Positions 16,432-25,604 are shown, counted from the stretch's first letter. The stretch is DNA of 64,000 bases from Phreatobacter stygius (GCF_005144885.1 NZ_CP039690.1:682001-746000), one strand, 5' to 3'. Notes: generated by a model not told the origin, from the letters alone. Numbers and translations are program-made.

Positions 16432-17967
16432 TCACACCGCCCGCTTGGCGTCGCGCCAATAGGGCTCGCGCAGCACCCGCTTGAAGATCTTGCCGGAATC
16501 CTCGCGCGGCAGTTCGGCGCGGAATTCGATCTGCCGCGGCACCTTGTAGTCGGCGATGCGGGTCTTGAGATAGGCGCGGACCGCCTCCGCCGTCACCGTG
16601 CCGGCCTCGAGCGGCTGCACCAGCGCGATCAGCGCCTCGCCATATTCGGCATCGGGAATGCCGAACACCGCGCAGTCGCGCACGCCCGGCATGGCGGCCA
16701 GCGCCGCCTCGATCTCGGCCGGGTAGATGTTGACGCCGCCGACGATGACCATGTCGCGCTTGCGGTCGCAAATATAGAGATAGCCGTCCGCGTCGAAATA
16801 GCCGACATCGCCGCAGGTGATCAGCCCGTCGCGATCGATCTCGCGGCGCTTCTCATCCTGGTTGTGATAGGTGAAGTCGGGATAATAGTGGATGCGCATG
16901 AAGATCTCGCCGGTTTCCCCGGTCTTCGCCACGCGTCCGTCATCGGTGATCACCTGGACGGTCGTCTCGTCGATCACCCGCCCGACCGTGCCGCGATGGG
17001 CAAGCCATTCCTCGGCCGTGCAATAGAGCGCCGGCCCGGACTCGGTGCCGCCGTAGAACTCGTGGATGATCGGCCCGAACCAGTCGATCATCGCCTCCTT
17101 GACGTCAGGCGGGCACGGCGCGCCGGCATGGATGATGAAGCGCATGGACGAGACGTCATAGCGCGCCCTCACCTCGGCCGGCAGCTTGGTCAGCCTGACG
17201 AACATGGTCGGCACCATGAACAGATGGGTCAGCTTTTCCTGCTCGATCGTCTGCAGCAGGACTTCCGGATCGAAGCGCGGCAGCAGCATCAGGAAGCCGT
17301 TCTGGCGCGCCGCGTTGATCGAATAGCTGTTCGGCGCCGAGTGATACATCGGCGCGCTCATCGCCGAGCGCATGCCCGGCTCGAAACCATAGACCATGGT
17401 GCGCATGGCGACGACCTTGGCCGCCTGCTCCGGTGTCGGCGGCTGGCGGCGCACCGCCTTCGGCCGCCCGGTGGTCCCCGACGTATAGATCATGCTGTCG
17501 CTCGAGCGCGGTGCCGCGGCGAGTGCCGGATCATGGGTCAGGATCCAGGCGTCCCAGTCCTCGACGCCGGCCGGCACGGCTCCCTTGTCGGCGGCGATAC
17601 GATAGGCCTGAAGAACGTCCTGCGGGGTCGCGACCGCCAGAACCGTGACCTCGGCCGGCACCGCGTGGGCGATGTCGGCCAGCAGGTCGGCATGGGCGAC
17701 CAGCACCTTGGCGGCCGAGTCCTCGAGGATGTAGCCGACCTCCTCGGCCTTGAAATGCCAATTGATCGGCACGGCATAGGCGCCAAGCCGCTGCGCGGCC
17801 AGCGTCGCCTCGAGGAAAGCGAAGTCGTTGCGCAGGAGCAGCGCCACCGTCGCGCCAGGCTCGACGCCAAGCTTCGACAGCCCGACCGCCGCGCCCCGGA
17901 CCCGCTCGTCCATTTGTTCGTTCGACAGGTGGCGGTCACCGCTGACGAGACCCGTTCTCAGTGTCAT
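16432..17967 (-). CDS. AMP-forming acyl-CoA ligase (fatty-acid/aromatic acid type), ligase 1
   Basis: A 511-residue ANL-superfamily ligase: carboxylate + ATP + CoA gives acyl-CoA + AMP + PPi. The P-loop is MIYTSGTTGRPKAV (about residue 165), motif A4 has PMYHSAP, A5 is HEFYGGTESG, A7 is TCGDVGYFDADGYLYICDRKRDM and the C-terminal catalytic Lys lies in LPREDSGKIFKRVLR. The shortened N-terminus and RRQPP insert recall bile-acid or cyclic-acid CoA ligases, but the substrate is not proven. It is 16 bp downstream of the second ligase gene, in one operon. It probably activates acids brought in by the LivK-like importer. Confidence 0.93.
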   Translation of the reverse strand: MTLRTGLVSGDRHLSNEQMDERVRGAAVGLSKLGVEPGATVALLLRNDFAFLEATLAAQRLGAYAVPINWHFKAEEVGYILEDSAAKVLVAHADLLADIAHAVPAEVTVLAVATPQDVLQAYRIAADKGAVPAGVEDWDAWILTHDPALAAAPRSSDSMIYTSGTTGRPKAVRRQPPTPEQAAKVVAMRTMVYGFEPGMRSAMSAPMYHSAPNSYSINAARQNGFLMLLPRFDPEVLLQTIEQEKLTHLFMVPTMFVRLTKLPAEVRARYDVSSMRFIIHAGAPCPPDVKEAMIDWFGPIIHEFYGGTESGPALYCTAEEWLAHRGTVGRVIDETTVQVITDDGRVAKTGETGEIFMRIHYYPDFTYHNQDEKRREIDRDGLITCGDVGYFDADGYLYICDRKRDMVIVGGVNIYPAEIEAALAAMPGVRDCAVFGIPDAEYGEALIALVQPLEAGTVTAEAVRAYLKTRIADYKVPRQIEFRAELPREDSGKIFKRVLREPYWRDAKRAV

Positions 17968-17983
17968 GACGCTCCCCTGCCGG

Positions 17984-19540
17984 TCAGTTCACTTGCCGGT
18001 CGCGGCCAGCCCAGAACGGCTGGCGCAACACGGCCTTGTTGATCTTGTTGACGCTCGACAGCGGCAGAGGCTCCGGATGCACGTCGACGCTGCGTGGACA
18101 TTTGTAAGCCGCGATCAGTTCACGGCAGTGGCTGATCACCGAGGCCGCATCCAGCTCTCTGCCGGCGCGCGGCACGACGATGGCATGGACCGCCTCGCCC
18201 CATTTCGGATCGGGAATGCCGATAACCGCGCATTGCGCCACCGCCGGATGCCGGCAGATGGCATTCTCGACCTCGGTCGAATAGACGTTCTCGCCGCCCG
18301 AGACGATCATGTCCTTGGTGCGGTCGACGACATAGAGAAAGCCGTCCTCGTCGAAATAGCCGGCGTCGCCGGTATGCATCCAGCCGCCGCGCAGCGCGGT
18401 GGCGGTCAATTCCGGCTGGCGCCAATAGCCCTTCATGACGGTCGGCCCGCGCGCCACGATCTCGCCGACCTTGCCGACCGGCAAGGGACTGTCGTCTTCG
18501 TCGACCACCCTGACCTCGACTCCTGGCACGGCGCGCCCGGCCGAGCGCAGCCGCCTGGTGTCGCCGTCGAGCCGATGTTCCTCCGGCGGCAGGAAGGTCG
18601 CCATGGGCGACAATTCGGTCATCCCGTAGGACTGGGCGAAGGCGACGCCCGGAAACCGTTCGAGGCCCTCGCGCAGCAGCGCTTCCGGCATGGGCGAGGC
18701 GCCATAGGTGATGCGGGTGAGGCTCGACAGATCGTAGGACGAGAAGTTCGGCATCTGCAGGATCATGCCGAGCATGGTCGGCACGAAGGTCGCGGTGGTG
18801 ATGCGCTCGCGCTGGATGATCTCGAGCGCGTCTTCCGGCGTGAAGCGTGGCGCCACCACATGCCGGCCGCCGGCAATGGTGGTGGCGAAGACCCGGCCGC
18901 CGGCGGCGAGATGGAACAGGGGGCCGGCATGGAGATGCACCAGCGTCCGGTCGAAACCGGTCAGCGCCAGGGTGTTCCGGGCATTGGCGATCAGGTTGCC
19001 ATGGCTGAGCATGACGCCCTTGGCCCGGCCGGTGGTGCCGCCGGTGTAGAACAGGCAGGCGACATCGTCGCCGTCGCGCCCGGCATCGGCCATGGGCATG
19101 GCCGCGGCGAGCGCCGCCTCATAAGAGATCATGCCTGATGGCGCCGCACCGTCACCGGCGAAAATGACATGGCGGAATGACGGCGCCGCCTGCATCAGGG
19201 GCTCGGCCTGGCCTGAAAAACTCTCGTCGACGATCAGCACGACCGGTTCGGCGTCGCGCGCCTGCTCGACGATCTCGGGCAAAGCCAGGCGGGTGTTGAG
19301 GGGCACCATGATGCCGCCGGCCCAGAGCGAGGCATAATAATATTCGATGTAGCGATGGCTGCTATTGGCGAGCATGGCCACCCGGTCGCCGGTGCCGACG
19401 CCGCAGTCGCGCAGCACCGCGGCGAGCCGGCTCACCCGGTCCTCGAACTCGGCCCGGGTGTAGCGCTTGTCACCGAAAACCAGGGCGAGTTCATCGGCGT
19501 GCTGCCGTGCGCCATGCGTTAGCCACTGCGTCAGACCCAT
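17984..19540 (-). CDS. AMP-forming acyl-CoA ligase, ligase 2
   Basis: A 518-residue ANL ligase, different from its neighbour. The P-loop is CLFYTGGTTGRAKGV, A5 is FAQSYGMTELSP, A7 is HTGDAGYFDEDGFLYVVDRTKDM and the A10 catalytic Lys is in LSSVNKINKAVLR. The start ATG 19540 (MGLTQWLTHGARQHADELAL) is the usual N-terminus; the frame stays open far upstream antisense to the next genes, which is not coding. It is first in a leftward operon with ligase 1, divergent from the enoyl-CoA hydratase gene, with two 19-bp dyads in the shared promoter region. Confidence 0.93.
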   Translation of the reverse strand: MGLTQWLTHGARQHADELALVFGDKRYTRAEFEDRVSRLAAVLRDCGVGTGDRVAMLANSSHRYIEYYYASLWAGGIMVPLNTRLALPEIVEQARDAEPVVLIVDESFSGQAEPLMQAAPSFRHVIFAGDGAAPSGMISYEAALAAAMPMADAGRDGDDVACLFYTGGTTGRAKGVMLSHGNLIANARNTLALTGFDRTLVHLHAGPLFHLAAGGRVFATTIAGGRHVVAPRFTPEDALEIIQRERITTATFVPTMLGMILQMPNFSSYDLSSLTRITYGASPMPEALLREGLERFPGVAFAQSYGMTELSPMATFLPPEEHRLDGDTRRLRSAGRAVPGVEVRVVDEDDSPLPVGKVGEIVARGPTVMKGYWRQPELTATALRGGWMHTGDAGYFDEDGFLYVVDRTKDMIVSGGENVYSTEVENAICRHPAVAQCAVIGIPDPKWGEAVHAIVVPRAGRELDAASVISHCRELIAAYKCPRSVDVHPEPLPLSSVNKINKAVLRQPFWAGRDRQVN

Positions 19541-19610
19541 GATTGGCGCATCTCCCGGCCATGATTGTTTTGATTGAGGGCATGATTTCACAGCCCCCTT
19601 TGTATCGCAA

Positions 19611-19629
19611 TGCGAAATCGAATTTTGCA
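19611..19629. promoter_or_regulatory. 19-bp dyad operator, copy 3
   Basis: TGCGAAA-TCGAA-TTTTGCA, 19 bp with 6 of 7 half-site positions paired. It lies 70 bp upstream of the ligase 2 start and 80 bp before the hydratase gene. Confidence 0.7.
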
Positions 19630-19676
19630 ATAATGGCCTTTCGACCGATGGACAGCATGCCGGACATCGGTGACGA

Positions 19677-19695
19677 TGCAAAATCGATTTCTGCA
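19677..19695. promoter_or_regulatory. 19-bp dyad operator, copy 4
   Basis: TGCAAAA-TCGAT-TTCTGCA, again 19 bp with one half-site mismatch. It ends 13 bp before the preferred GTG start of the hydratase gene, a position that suits repression. Its centre is 66 bp from that of copy 3. Confidence 0.7.
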
Positions 19696-19708
19696 TATGG
19701 AGATTGCT

Positions 19709-20482
19709 GTGGACGCGGTGGTGGTCGAAAAGCGCGGCGCGGTGGCGCTCGTCCGGCTCAATCAGCCCGAGACGATGAATGCGATCAGTCCCGACATCAA
19801 GGCTGGCCTGACCGCCCATATCCCGGCGCTGACGGCCGATCCGGCGGTGCGCTGTCTCGTCATCACCGGCACCGGCAATGCCTTCTGCGCCGGCGGCGAC
19901 CTGCGCAACATGACCGACCGGCGGGCGCCTTCGGTCTTTGCCCGGATGCAGCAGAGCTATGCCTGGGTCGAACATCTCGTCACCGGCAAGACGCCGGTCA
20001 TCGCCGCGGTCAACGGCGCCGCCGCCGGCGCCGGCTTTTCGCTCGCCATGCTGTGCGACCTGGTTCTGGTGTCCGAGGAAGCCTCGTTTCGCGCCGGCTT
20101 CCCGAATATCGGCGCGGCGCCCGATCTCGGCCTCGCCTTCACCTTGCCGCGCTTCATCGGCATGCAGCGCGCCCGCGAGCTGCTCCTGACCAATCGTCGC
20201 GTCACCGCTGCGGAGGCCGTGACGCTCGGCCTCGCCTTGCGCAGCGTTCCGCCGGCAAGCCTGCTCGACGAAGCCATGGCGATGGCCGAGCAGATCGCCG
20301 CAGGCCCGGCCCTGTCGCTCGGCCTGACCAAGATGCTGCTCAACGAGGCGATCGGCCCGACCTTTCCGGCCTTCCTGGAGAAGGAAGCCATGGCCCAGGC
20401 GATCGCCTTCGGCGGCGATGAATTCGCCGAGGGCGTCAAGGCATTCCTGGAGAAGCGCAAGCCGAATTTCACCGCGATCTGA
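19709..20482 (+). CDS. Enoyl-CoA hydratase/isomerase family protein
   Basis: A crotonase-fold protein of about 257 residues. The oxyanion-hole strands are visible: CLVITGTGNAFCAGGDLRN near residue 55 and AVNGAAAGAGFSLAMLCDLVL near 100, followed by ASFRAGFPNIGAAPDLG. The second catalytic Glu of crotonase is not obvious, so it may act as hydratase, isomerase or hydrolase. I prefer GTG 19709 because GGAG lies six bases upstream and the operator at 19677-19695 would then be outside the gene; ATG 19697 and GTG 19670 are in frame but lack a ribosome site. It leads the rightward unit with four binding-protein genes and fits the beta-oxidation role of the cluster. Confidence 0.9.
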   Translation: MDAVVVEKRGAVALVRLNQPETMNAISPDIKAGLTAHIPALTADPAVRCLVITGTGNAFCAGGDLRNMTDRRAPSVFARMQQSYAWVEHLVTGKTPVIAAVNGAAAGAGFSLAMLCDLVLVSEEASFRAGFPNIGAAPDLGLAFTLPRFIGMQRARELLLTNRRVTAAEAVTLGLALRSVPPASLLDEAMAMAEQIAAGPALSLGLTKMLLNEAIGPTFPAFLEKEAMAQAIAFGGDEFAEGVKAFLEKRKPNFTAI

Positions 20483-20527
20483 CAGAGGGCCCGCAGAGGC
20501 CCCTGCCGTCCAAGGGAGGACCGATCC

Positions 20528-21769
20528 ATGACTGCACTGACCCGCCGAACCGCGCTGAAAGCCGGCACCGCCGCGGCCCTGCTGCCGCTCGCCGCCCCTC
20601 TGGTCAAGGCCCAGGGGCCGGCCATACGCATTGGCCTGATCCAGCCGATGAGCGGGCCGCTCTCGGCCTATGGCCAGGAGACCCAGCCGGTGGTCGAGAT
20701 GATCGCCGGCAATATCAACGCGGCCGGCGGCATCAAGAGCCTCGGCGGCGCCAGGCTGGAGATCGTGCTGGCCGACAATAGCGGTTCGCCGGCACGCGCG
20801 GCCAACGAAGCCCGCCGCCTGGTCACCCAGGAAAAAGTGGCGATGCTGGCCGGCGCCATCATCACCCACGAGGCGCTTGCCGTCGGCCCGGCGCTCGACG
20901 AACTCAAAGTGCCGATGATCTCCTTCGTCTCGGGCACCAGCCGCTCGCCTTACCTGTTCTCCTTCGGCCTGCCTTACGACCGCGGTTATGCCGAATCCAT
21001 GGTGCAGTTCCTCGAGGCCCTGCGCAAAGACCATGGCGCCAAGGTGCAGCGGGTGGTCACGGCGAGCTCGAACTACGAGGCCGGCCAGCAGATCACCGGC
21101 TTCCTGACGGCGAAGCTGAAAGCCCGCGGTTTCGAGCTGGTCGGCGACGTGCCGCTCGACACCAAGGCGCAGGATCTCGGCGCCGCCATGCTGAAGATCC
21201 GCTCGCTCCGTCCCGACGTGGTGGTCGGCCTGCAGACCCAGCGCGAACTGCTGCTGCTGCAGCGCGCCCGCTTCGACCTGCAATATTTCGACGGTATTTT
21301 CGTCAGCAATCTCGGCATCTCCGATCCCTCGGTCTGGACCGATCTCGGCCCGGAGATCGCGGCCAAGGTGCTGACCCGCAACGCCTTCGGCCTGGCGCTT
21401 TATGCGCCGAGCCTGAAGATCGACGCGCTGACCGCCATCGCCGCCCAGGCCAAGCAGCTGCCACGCCTGCGCCACGGCCTCGGCCAGTTCTCGATCTTCG
21501 CCGCCCAGGCCCTGCTGGTCATCAAGGAGACCCTGGAAAAGGCGGCCTCCGTCGACCCGCAAAAGCTGACCGAGGAGCTCGGCCGGCTGGAACTGCCGCT
21601 CGGCCATCCCTCGATGATCCTGCCGCGTGCCGGCGGCGTCGCCTTCGCCGAGGATCGCCTGGCGCGCGATGCCTCGACCCTGATCGTGCAATGGGATGCC
21701 GACAAGACCTTGCAGGTGGTTCACCCCGCGCAATTCGCCACGCGTCCACCGGTCATCACGACGCGCTGA
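20528..21769 (+). CDS. LivK-like ABC substrate-binding protein (SBP 2)
   Basis: Periplasmic binding protein, 413 residues, with the twin-arginine-like signal TRRTALKAGTAAALLPLAAP and cleavage near VKAQ. The mature start is IRIGLIQPMSGPLSAYGQE and the hinge region has SSNYEAGQQITGFL. GGGAGG precedes ATG 20528. It resembles SBP 5 most (both have SAYGQET and LPLGHPSM-like or LPYGHAAM endings). It has no permease or ATPase next to it, so it probably feeds the transporter encoded at 0.95-4.3 kb. It follows the hydratase gene by 45 bp. Confidence 0.92.
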   Translation: MTALTRRTALKAGTAAALLPLAAPLVKAQGPAIRIGLIQPMSGPLSAYGQETQPVVEMIAGNINAAGGIKSLGGARLEIVLADNSGSPARAANEARRLVTQEKVAMLAGAIITHEALAVGPALDELKVPMISFVSGTSRSPYLFSFGLPYDRGYAESMVQFLEALRKDHGAKVQRVVTASSNYEAGQQITGFLTAKLKARGFELVGDVPLDTKAQDLGAAMLKIRSLRPDVVVGLQTQRELLLLQRARFDLQYFDGIFVSNLGISDPSVWTDLGPEIAAKVLTRNAFGLALYAPSLKIDALTAIAAQAKQLPRLRHGLGQFSIFAAQALLVIKETLEKAASVDPQKLTEELGRLELPLGHPSMILPRAGGVAFAEDRLARDASTLIVQWDADKTLQVVHPAQFATRPPVITTR

Positions 21770-21797
21770 TCGCGGCACCGCCCGGGGAGCCTGCGCC

Positions 21798-23045
21798 ATG
21801 AAGGCCAACGCCAAACCCAACCCGACGCGCCGGTCGCTGCTGCGTGGCACCGCCATGGCCCTGGCGGTGGTCGCCGCACCCGCCGTCCGCGCCCAGCCGC
21901 GGCCGATCCGCATCGGCATGGTCCAGCCGATGAGCGGCGGCCTGTCCAGTTACGGCCGCCAGGGCCAGCCGGCCTTCGAGCATATCGTCAAGCTGATCAA
22001 CGGCGCGGGCGGCATCGCCAGGTTCGGTGGCGCGCCCATCGAGGTGGTGCTGGCCGACGATGCCACCCAGCCCGGACGCACCGCGGCCGAAGCCCGGCGC
22101 CTGATCACCCAGGAACGCGTGGTCATGTTGGCGGGAATGCTGACCACGCCGGCGAGCCTCGCCCTCGCCCCGGTCATCGACGAACTGAAGGTCCCGGCCC
22201 TGTCGATCGGCGCCGGTATCGCCAAGTCGAATTATCAGTTCTCGCTCGGCCTGCCGTTCGAGCGCGGCTTCGCCCAGCCGAGCGTCGACTTCATCGACTA
22301 CCTGAACAAGGAGCGCGGTTTCGCCCTGCGGACCGCGGTCATGGCCTTTTCCAATTACGAGGCCGGCCAGCAGATCAACACTTTGCTGAAGCCGCGACTG
22401 CAGGCGATCGGCATCGACATTCTCGACGACATTGCCCTCGACACCCGCGCCCAGGACCATACCCCGGCCATGTTGCGCATCCGGGCCAAGCGCCCGGACC
22501 TGGTGATCGGCCTGATCCTGCCGCGTGACGGCGTCTTGCTGCAGCAGGCCCGCCACAGCCTCGCCTATCACGAGCCGATCTTCTTCTCGCCCGGTTATGG
22601 CGACATCAGCTTCTGGCACGACCTCAGCCCGGCGGTCGGCGAAGCCGTGCTGACCCGCAACCTGTTCGCGCTGGTCAGTGTCAGCCCCGCTGCCAGGATC
22701 CCGGCGCTGCAGGCGCTGGTCGCCGATCTCGGCAGCCGGGCGCAGGTTCAGATCACCTCGGTATCGCTGCTCACCGCGCAGGCGGCCCGGGTCATCCAGG
22801 CAGCGCTCGAGGCGGCCGACGCACCGGAGCCGCTGGCGATCCATCAGGCGCTCGGGCGTATCCACCTGCCCCCCGGCGACCCCAATCTCTATCTGGCGAG
22901 CCCTGACGGCATCCGCTTCGGGCCGGATCGGATGATGACCACGCCTTATGGCGTCATGGCTCAATGGCGCAGCGACCAGGGCCAGGACGTCGTCTACCCC
23001 GCAGCCTTCGCCGGCGCGACGCCCAGACCACGCACGGCACGTTGA
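21798..23045 (+). CDS. LivK-like ABC substrate-binding protein (SBP 3)
   Basis: A 415-residue paralogue. The signal peptide has TRRSLLRGTAMALAVVAAP and ends near VRAQ; the mature part starts IRIGMVQPMSGGLSSYG and has FSNYEAGQQINTLL. It is closest to SBP 4 next door (both share GLILPRDGVLLQQARHSL and GYGDISFWHDL). Start ATG 21798 is 28 bp after the SBP 2 stop, with GGGGAG upstream; the frame extends further up but overlaps SBP 2. Confidence 0.92.
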   Translation: MKANAKPNPTRRSLLRGTAMALAVVAAPAVRAQPRPIRIGMVQPMSGGLSSYGRQGQPAFEHIVKLINGAGGIARFGGAPIEVVLADDATQPGRTAAEARRLITQERVVMLAGMLTTPASLALAPVIDELKVPALSIGAGIAKSNYQFSLGLPFERGFAQPSVDFIDYLNKERGFALRTAVMAFSNYEAGQQINTLLKPRLQAIGIDILDDIALDTRAQDHTPAMLRIRAKRPDLVIGLILPRDGVLLQQARHSLAYHEPIFFSPGYGDISFWHDLSPAVGEAVLTRNLFALVSVSPAARIPALQALVADLGSRAQVQITSVSLLTAQAARVIQAALEAADAPEPLAIHQALGRIHLPPGDPNLYLASPDGIRFGPDRMMTTPYGVMAQWRSDQGQDVVYPAAFAGATPRPRTAR

Positions 23046-23073
23046 CCCGACAGCCACTTCGCGGAGATCCGTC

Positions 23074-24306
23074 ATGACCATCCTGACCCGCCGCCTGCTT
23101 CTGAAGACCGCGACGGGCGCCACCGCCGCGGCATTGGCCGCGCCGGCCGTGCGCGGCCAGCCGCGGCCGATCCGCATCGGCATGATCCAGCCGATGAGCG
23201 GCGCCCTGTCCAATTACGGCCTGCAGGGCCAGCCGGCGCTCGACTATGTGGTCAAGCTGATCAATGCCGGCGGCGGCATCAAGAAGTTCGGCGGCGCGCC
23301 GATCGAGCTCGTGCTGGCCGATGACGCGAGCCAGCCCGGACGCAGCGCAACCGAAGCGCGCCGGCTGATCACCCAGGAGCGCGTCGCCGCCCTGATGGGC
23401 ACGATCACCACGCCGCTGAGCCTGGCGCTCGCGCCGGTCATCGACGAACTGAAAATGCCGACCATCGCCATCTGGGCCGGCACGGCGCGCGCCAATTACC
23501 TCTATTCCCTCGGCCTCGCCTTCGACCGCGGTTATGCCCAGCCGATCGCCGATTTCGCCGCCTATCTGAACCGCGAGCGCAACTACAAGATCAAGACCGC
23601 GGTGATGGCCTTCTCCAATTACGAGGCCGGCCAGCAGGTCAATAATTTCCTGAAACCGCGGCTGAAGGCGCATGGCATCGAGGTGATCGACGAGGTGCCG
23701 CTCGACACCCGCGCCCAGGACCTCACCCCCGCCATGGTGCGTATCCGCTCGCGCAAGCCCGACCTCGTCGCCGGACTGATCCTGCCCCGCGACGGCGTGC
23801 TGCTGCAGCAGGCCCGCCACAGCCTGGCCGTCCACGAGCCGGTCTTCCTGTCGCCGGGTTATGGCGACATCAGCTTCTGGCACGATCTCGGCAGCGCCAT
23901 TGGCGACACCGTGCTGACCCGCAACCTGTTCGCCCTGGTCGGCGTCTCCACCGGCGCCTGGCTGCCGGCGCTGAGGCGCCTCATTGCCGACATCGAGCGC
24001 CAGCCCAACCTGCATCTGAGCACCGCCGCGCTCCAGACCGCCCAGGCCGGCCGGGTGCTGGAAGCCGTGCTGGAGACCGCGGAAGCACCGGAGCCCGCCG
24101 CCATCTACCAGGCGCTCGCCAGGTTCCATTTGCCGCGCGGCGACGCCAATCTCTACCTCGCCTGTCCCGACGGCATGCGCTTCGGCGAGGACCGGATGCT
24201 GACCCAGAGCTATGGCGTGATCGCCCAGTGGCGGACAGACAAGGGCCAGGACGTCGTCTACCCCACCGACTTCGCCGGCGCCGAAGCCCGGGCCCGAACG
24301 ACTTAA
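23074..24306 (+). CDS. LivK-like ABC substrate-binding protein (SBP 4)
   Basis: A 410-residue paralogue with signal TRRLLLKTATGATAAALAAP ending near VRGQ, mature start IRIGMIQPMSGALSNYG and FSNYEAGQQVNNFLKP. The last motif is nearly identical in SBP 1 (NYEAGQQVNNFLKP), so SBP 1, 3 and 4 may form one subgroup. GGAG lies eight bases before ATG 23074. The close similarity to SBP 3 suggests a recent tandem duplication followed by divergence. Confidence 0.92.
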   Translation: MTILTRRLLLKTATGATAAALAAPAVRGQPRPIRIGMIQPMSGALSNYGLQGQPALDYVVKLINAGGGIKKFGGAPIELVLADDASQPGRSATEARRLITQERVAALMGTITTPLSLALAPVIDELKMPTIAIWAGTARANYLYSLGLAFDRGYAQPIADFAAYLNRERNYKIKTAVMAFSNYEAGQQVNNFLKPRLKAHGIEVIDEVPLDTRAQDLTPAMVRIRSRKPDLVAGLILPRDGVLLQQARHSLAVHEPVFLSPGYGDISFWHDLGSAIGDTVLTRNLFALVGVSTGAWLPALRRLIADIERQPNLHLSTAALQTAQAGRVLEAVLETAEAPEPAAIYQALARFHLPRGDANLYLACPDGMRFGEDRMLTQSYGVIAQWRTDKGQDVVYPTDFAGAEARARTT

Positions 24307-24383
24307 CAGCGCCTCCGCGCAGCGTGGCAACGCGCCCGCGCGACCTGCCCTTTCAAGTCTCTGCCAGAAGAAAGACCACCGTG

Positions 24384-25604
24384 ATGAACCCCAACCGCAG
24401 ACAGGCCACAGCGCTGATTTCCGGCGCGCTCGGGGGCCTGGCGTCACTGCGCTCAGGCGCGGCCCAGACACCCCAGGTGATCAGGATCGGCGTCATCCAG
24501 CCCTTGTCGGGCCCGACATCGGCTTATGGTCAGGAAACCCGGCCGGTCATCGAATACCTGGTCCAGAAGATCAATGCGTCGGGCGGCATCAAGAGCCTCG
24601 GCGGCGCCAAGATCGAGATCGTGCTGGCGGATTCGACCGGCCAGCCGGCGCGGGCCGCGGCCGAGGCGCTCAGACTGATCACCCAGGAAAACGTCTCGCT
24701 GCTGACCGGCTTCGTGCTGACCTCCGAGGCGCTCGCCATCGGCCCGGTCCTGGACGCTCACAAATGCCCGATGCTGACCTTCATGGCCTCGGAAAGCGCA
24801 TCGCCCTACTTGTTCTCGCTCGGCCTGCACAATGACCGCGGTTACGTCCAGTCGATGAAGGGTTTCATCGATTTCCTCGGCAACAAGCGCGGCAGCAAGC
24901 TCGGCAGCATCGTCACCGCTTCGTCAAACTACGAGGCCGGCCAGAAATTCACCCGGCTCGCCACCGAGCGGCTGAAGGCGGCCGGTTATACCATTGCCGG
25001 CGACGTGCCGCTCGACACCAGGGCGCAGGACCACACCGCCGCCATGCTGAAGATCCGCTCGCTGAAGCCCGATGCGGTCATCGGCTTCAACACCCAGGGC
25101 GACATCGTCAAGCTGCACCGGGCGCGCTACGACACCCGCTATCGCGGCGCCGTCTTCATCGGCAGCACCGGCGCCGCCGACCCCTCGCTCTGGCACGAGC
25201 TCGGCCGCGACATCGCCTCCGACGTGCTGACCCGCGACTATTACAGCCTGGCGCTGTTCGCGCCCGGCCTGCCCGGCCCGACCAACGGCTTCATCGACGA
25301 CGTCGTGCGCAATGCCCAGCTGAAGCGTTCCTTCGGCCAGTTCTCGATGTTCGCCGCGCAATCCGCCCTGGTCATCAAGGAGGCGCTGGAAGTCGCCGGT
25401 TCCACCGATCGCGAACGGATCGCGGCGGCGATCCAGGGCATCAACCTGCCCTATGGCCACGCCGCGATGATCATGCCGCGGCAGAACGGCTTCGCCTTCG
25501 CCGAGGACCGGTTGACCCGGGATTCCTCCGCGCTGATGGTCCAATGGACGCCTGATGCGACACTCCAGGTGGTCTATCCCGAGGCCTTCGCCAAAGCCCC
25601 GTGA
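24384..25604 (+). CDS. LivK-like ABC substrate-binding protein (SBP 5)
   Basis: A 406-residue paralogue that ends the array. The N-terminus MNPNRRQATALISGALGGLASL is a weaker twin-arginine signal than in the others, with cleavage near SGAAQ. The mature start is IRIGVIQPLSGPTSAYGQE and the hinge is SSNYEAGQKFTRL. It groups with SBP 2. It starts 77 bp after SBP 4. No further transport gene follows, so the array relies on a permease encoded elsewhere, the nearest at 0.95-4.3 kb. Confidence 0.91.
   Translation: MNPNRRQATALISGALGGLASLRSGAAQTPQVIRIGVIQPLSGPTSAYGQETRPVIEYLVQKINASGGIKSLGGAKIEIVLADSTGQPARAAAEALRLITQENVSLLTGFVLTSEALAIGPVLDAHKCPMLTFMASESASPYLFSLGLHNDRGYVQSMKGFIDFLGNKRGSKLGSIVTASSNYEAGQKFTRLATERLKAAGYTIAGDVPLDTRAQDHTAAMLKIRSLKPDAVIGFNTQGDIVKLHRARYDTRYRGAVFIGSTGAADPSLWHELGRDIASDVLTRDYYSLALFAPGLPGPTNGFIDDVVRNAQLKRSFGQFSMFAAQSALVIKEALEVAGSTDRERIAAAIQGINLPYGHAAMIMPRQNGFAFAEDRLTRDSSALMVQWTPDATLQVVYPEAFAKAP

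Noticed and set aside
14962..18042. A 1026-codon open frame on the plus strand
   Set aside because: It is antisense to the transposase and ligase 1 genes and is rich in Arg, His, Gln and Asp, typical of the reverse complement of high-GC genes.
19541..21919. Long upstream extension of the ligase 2 frame on the minus strand
   Set aside because: It is antisense to the hydratase and SBP 2 genes; the ligase has a normal N-terminus at 19540.
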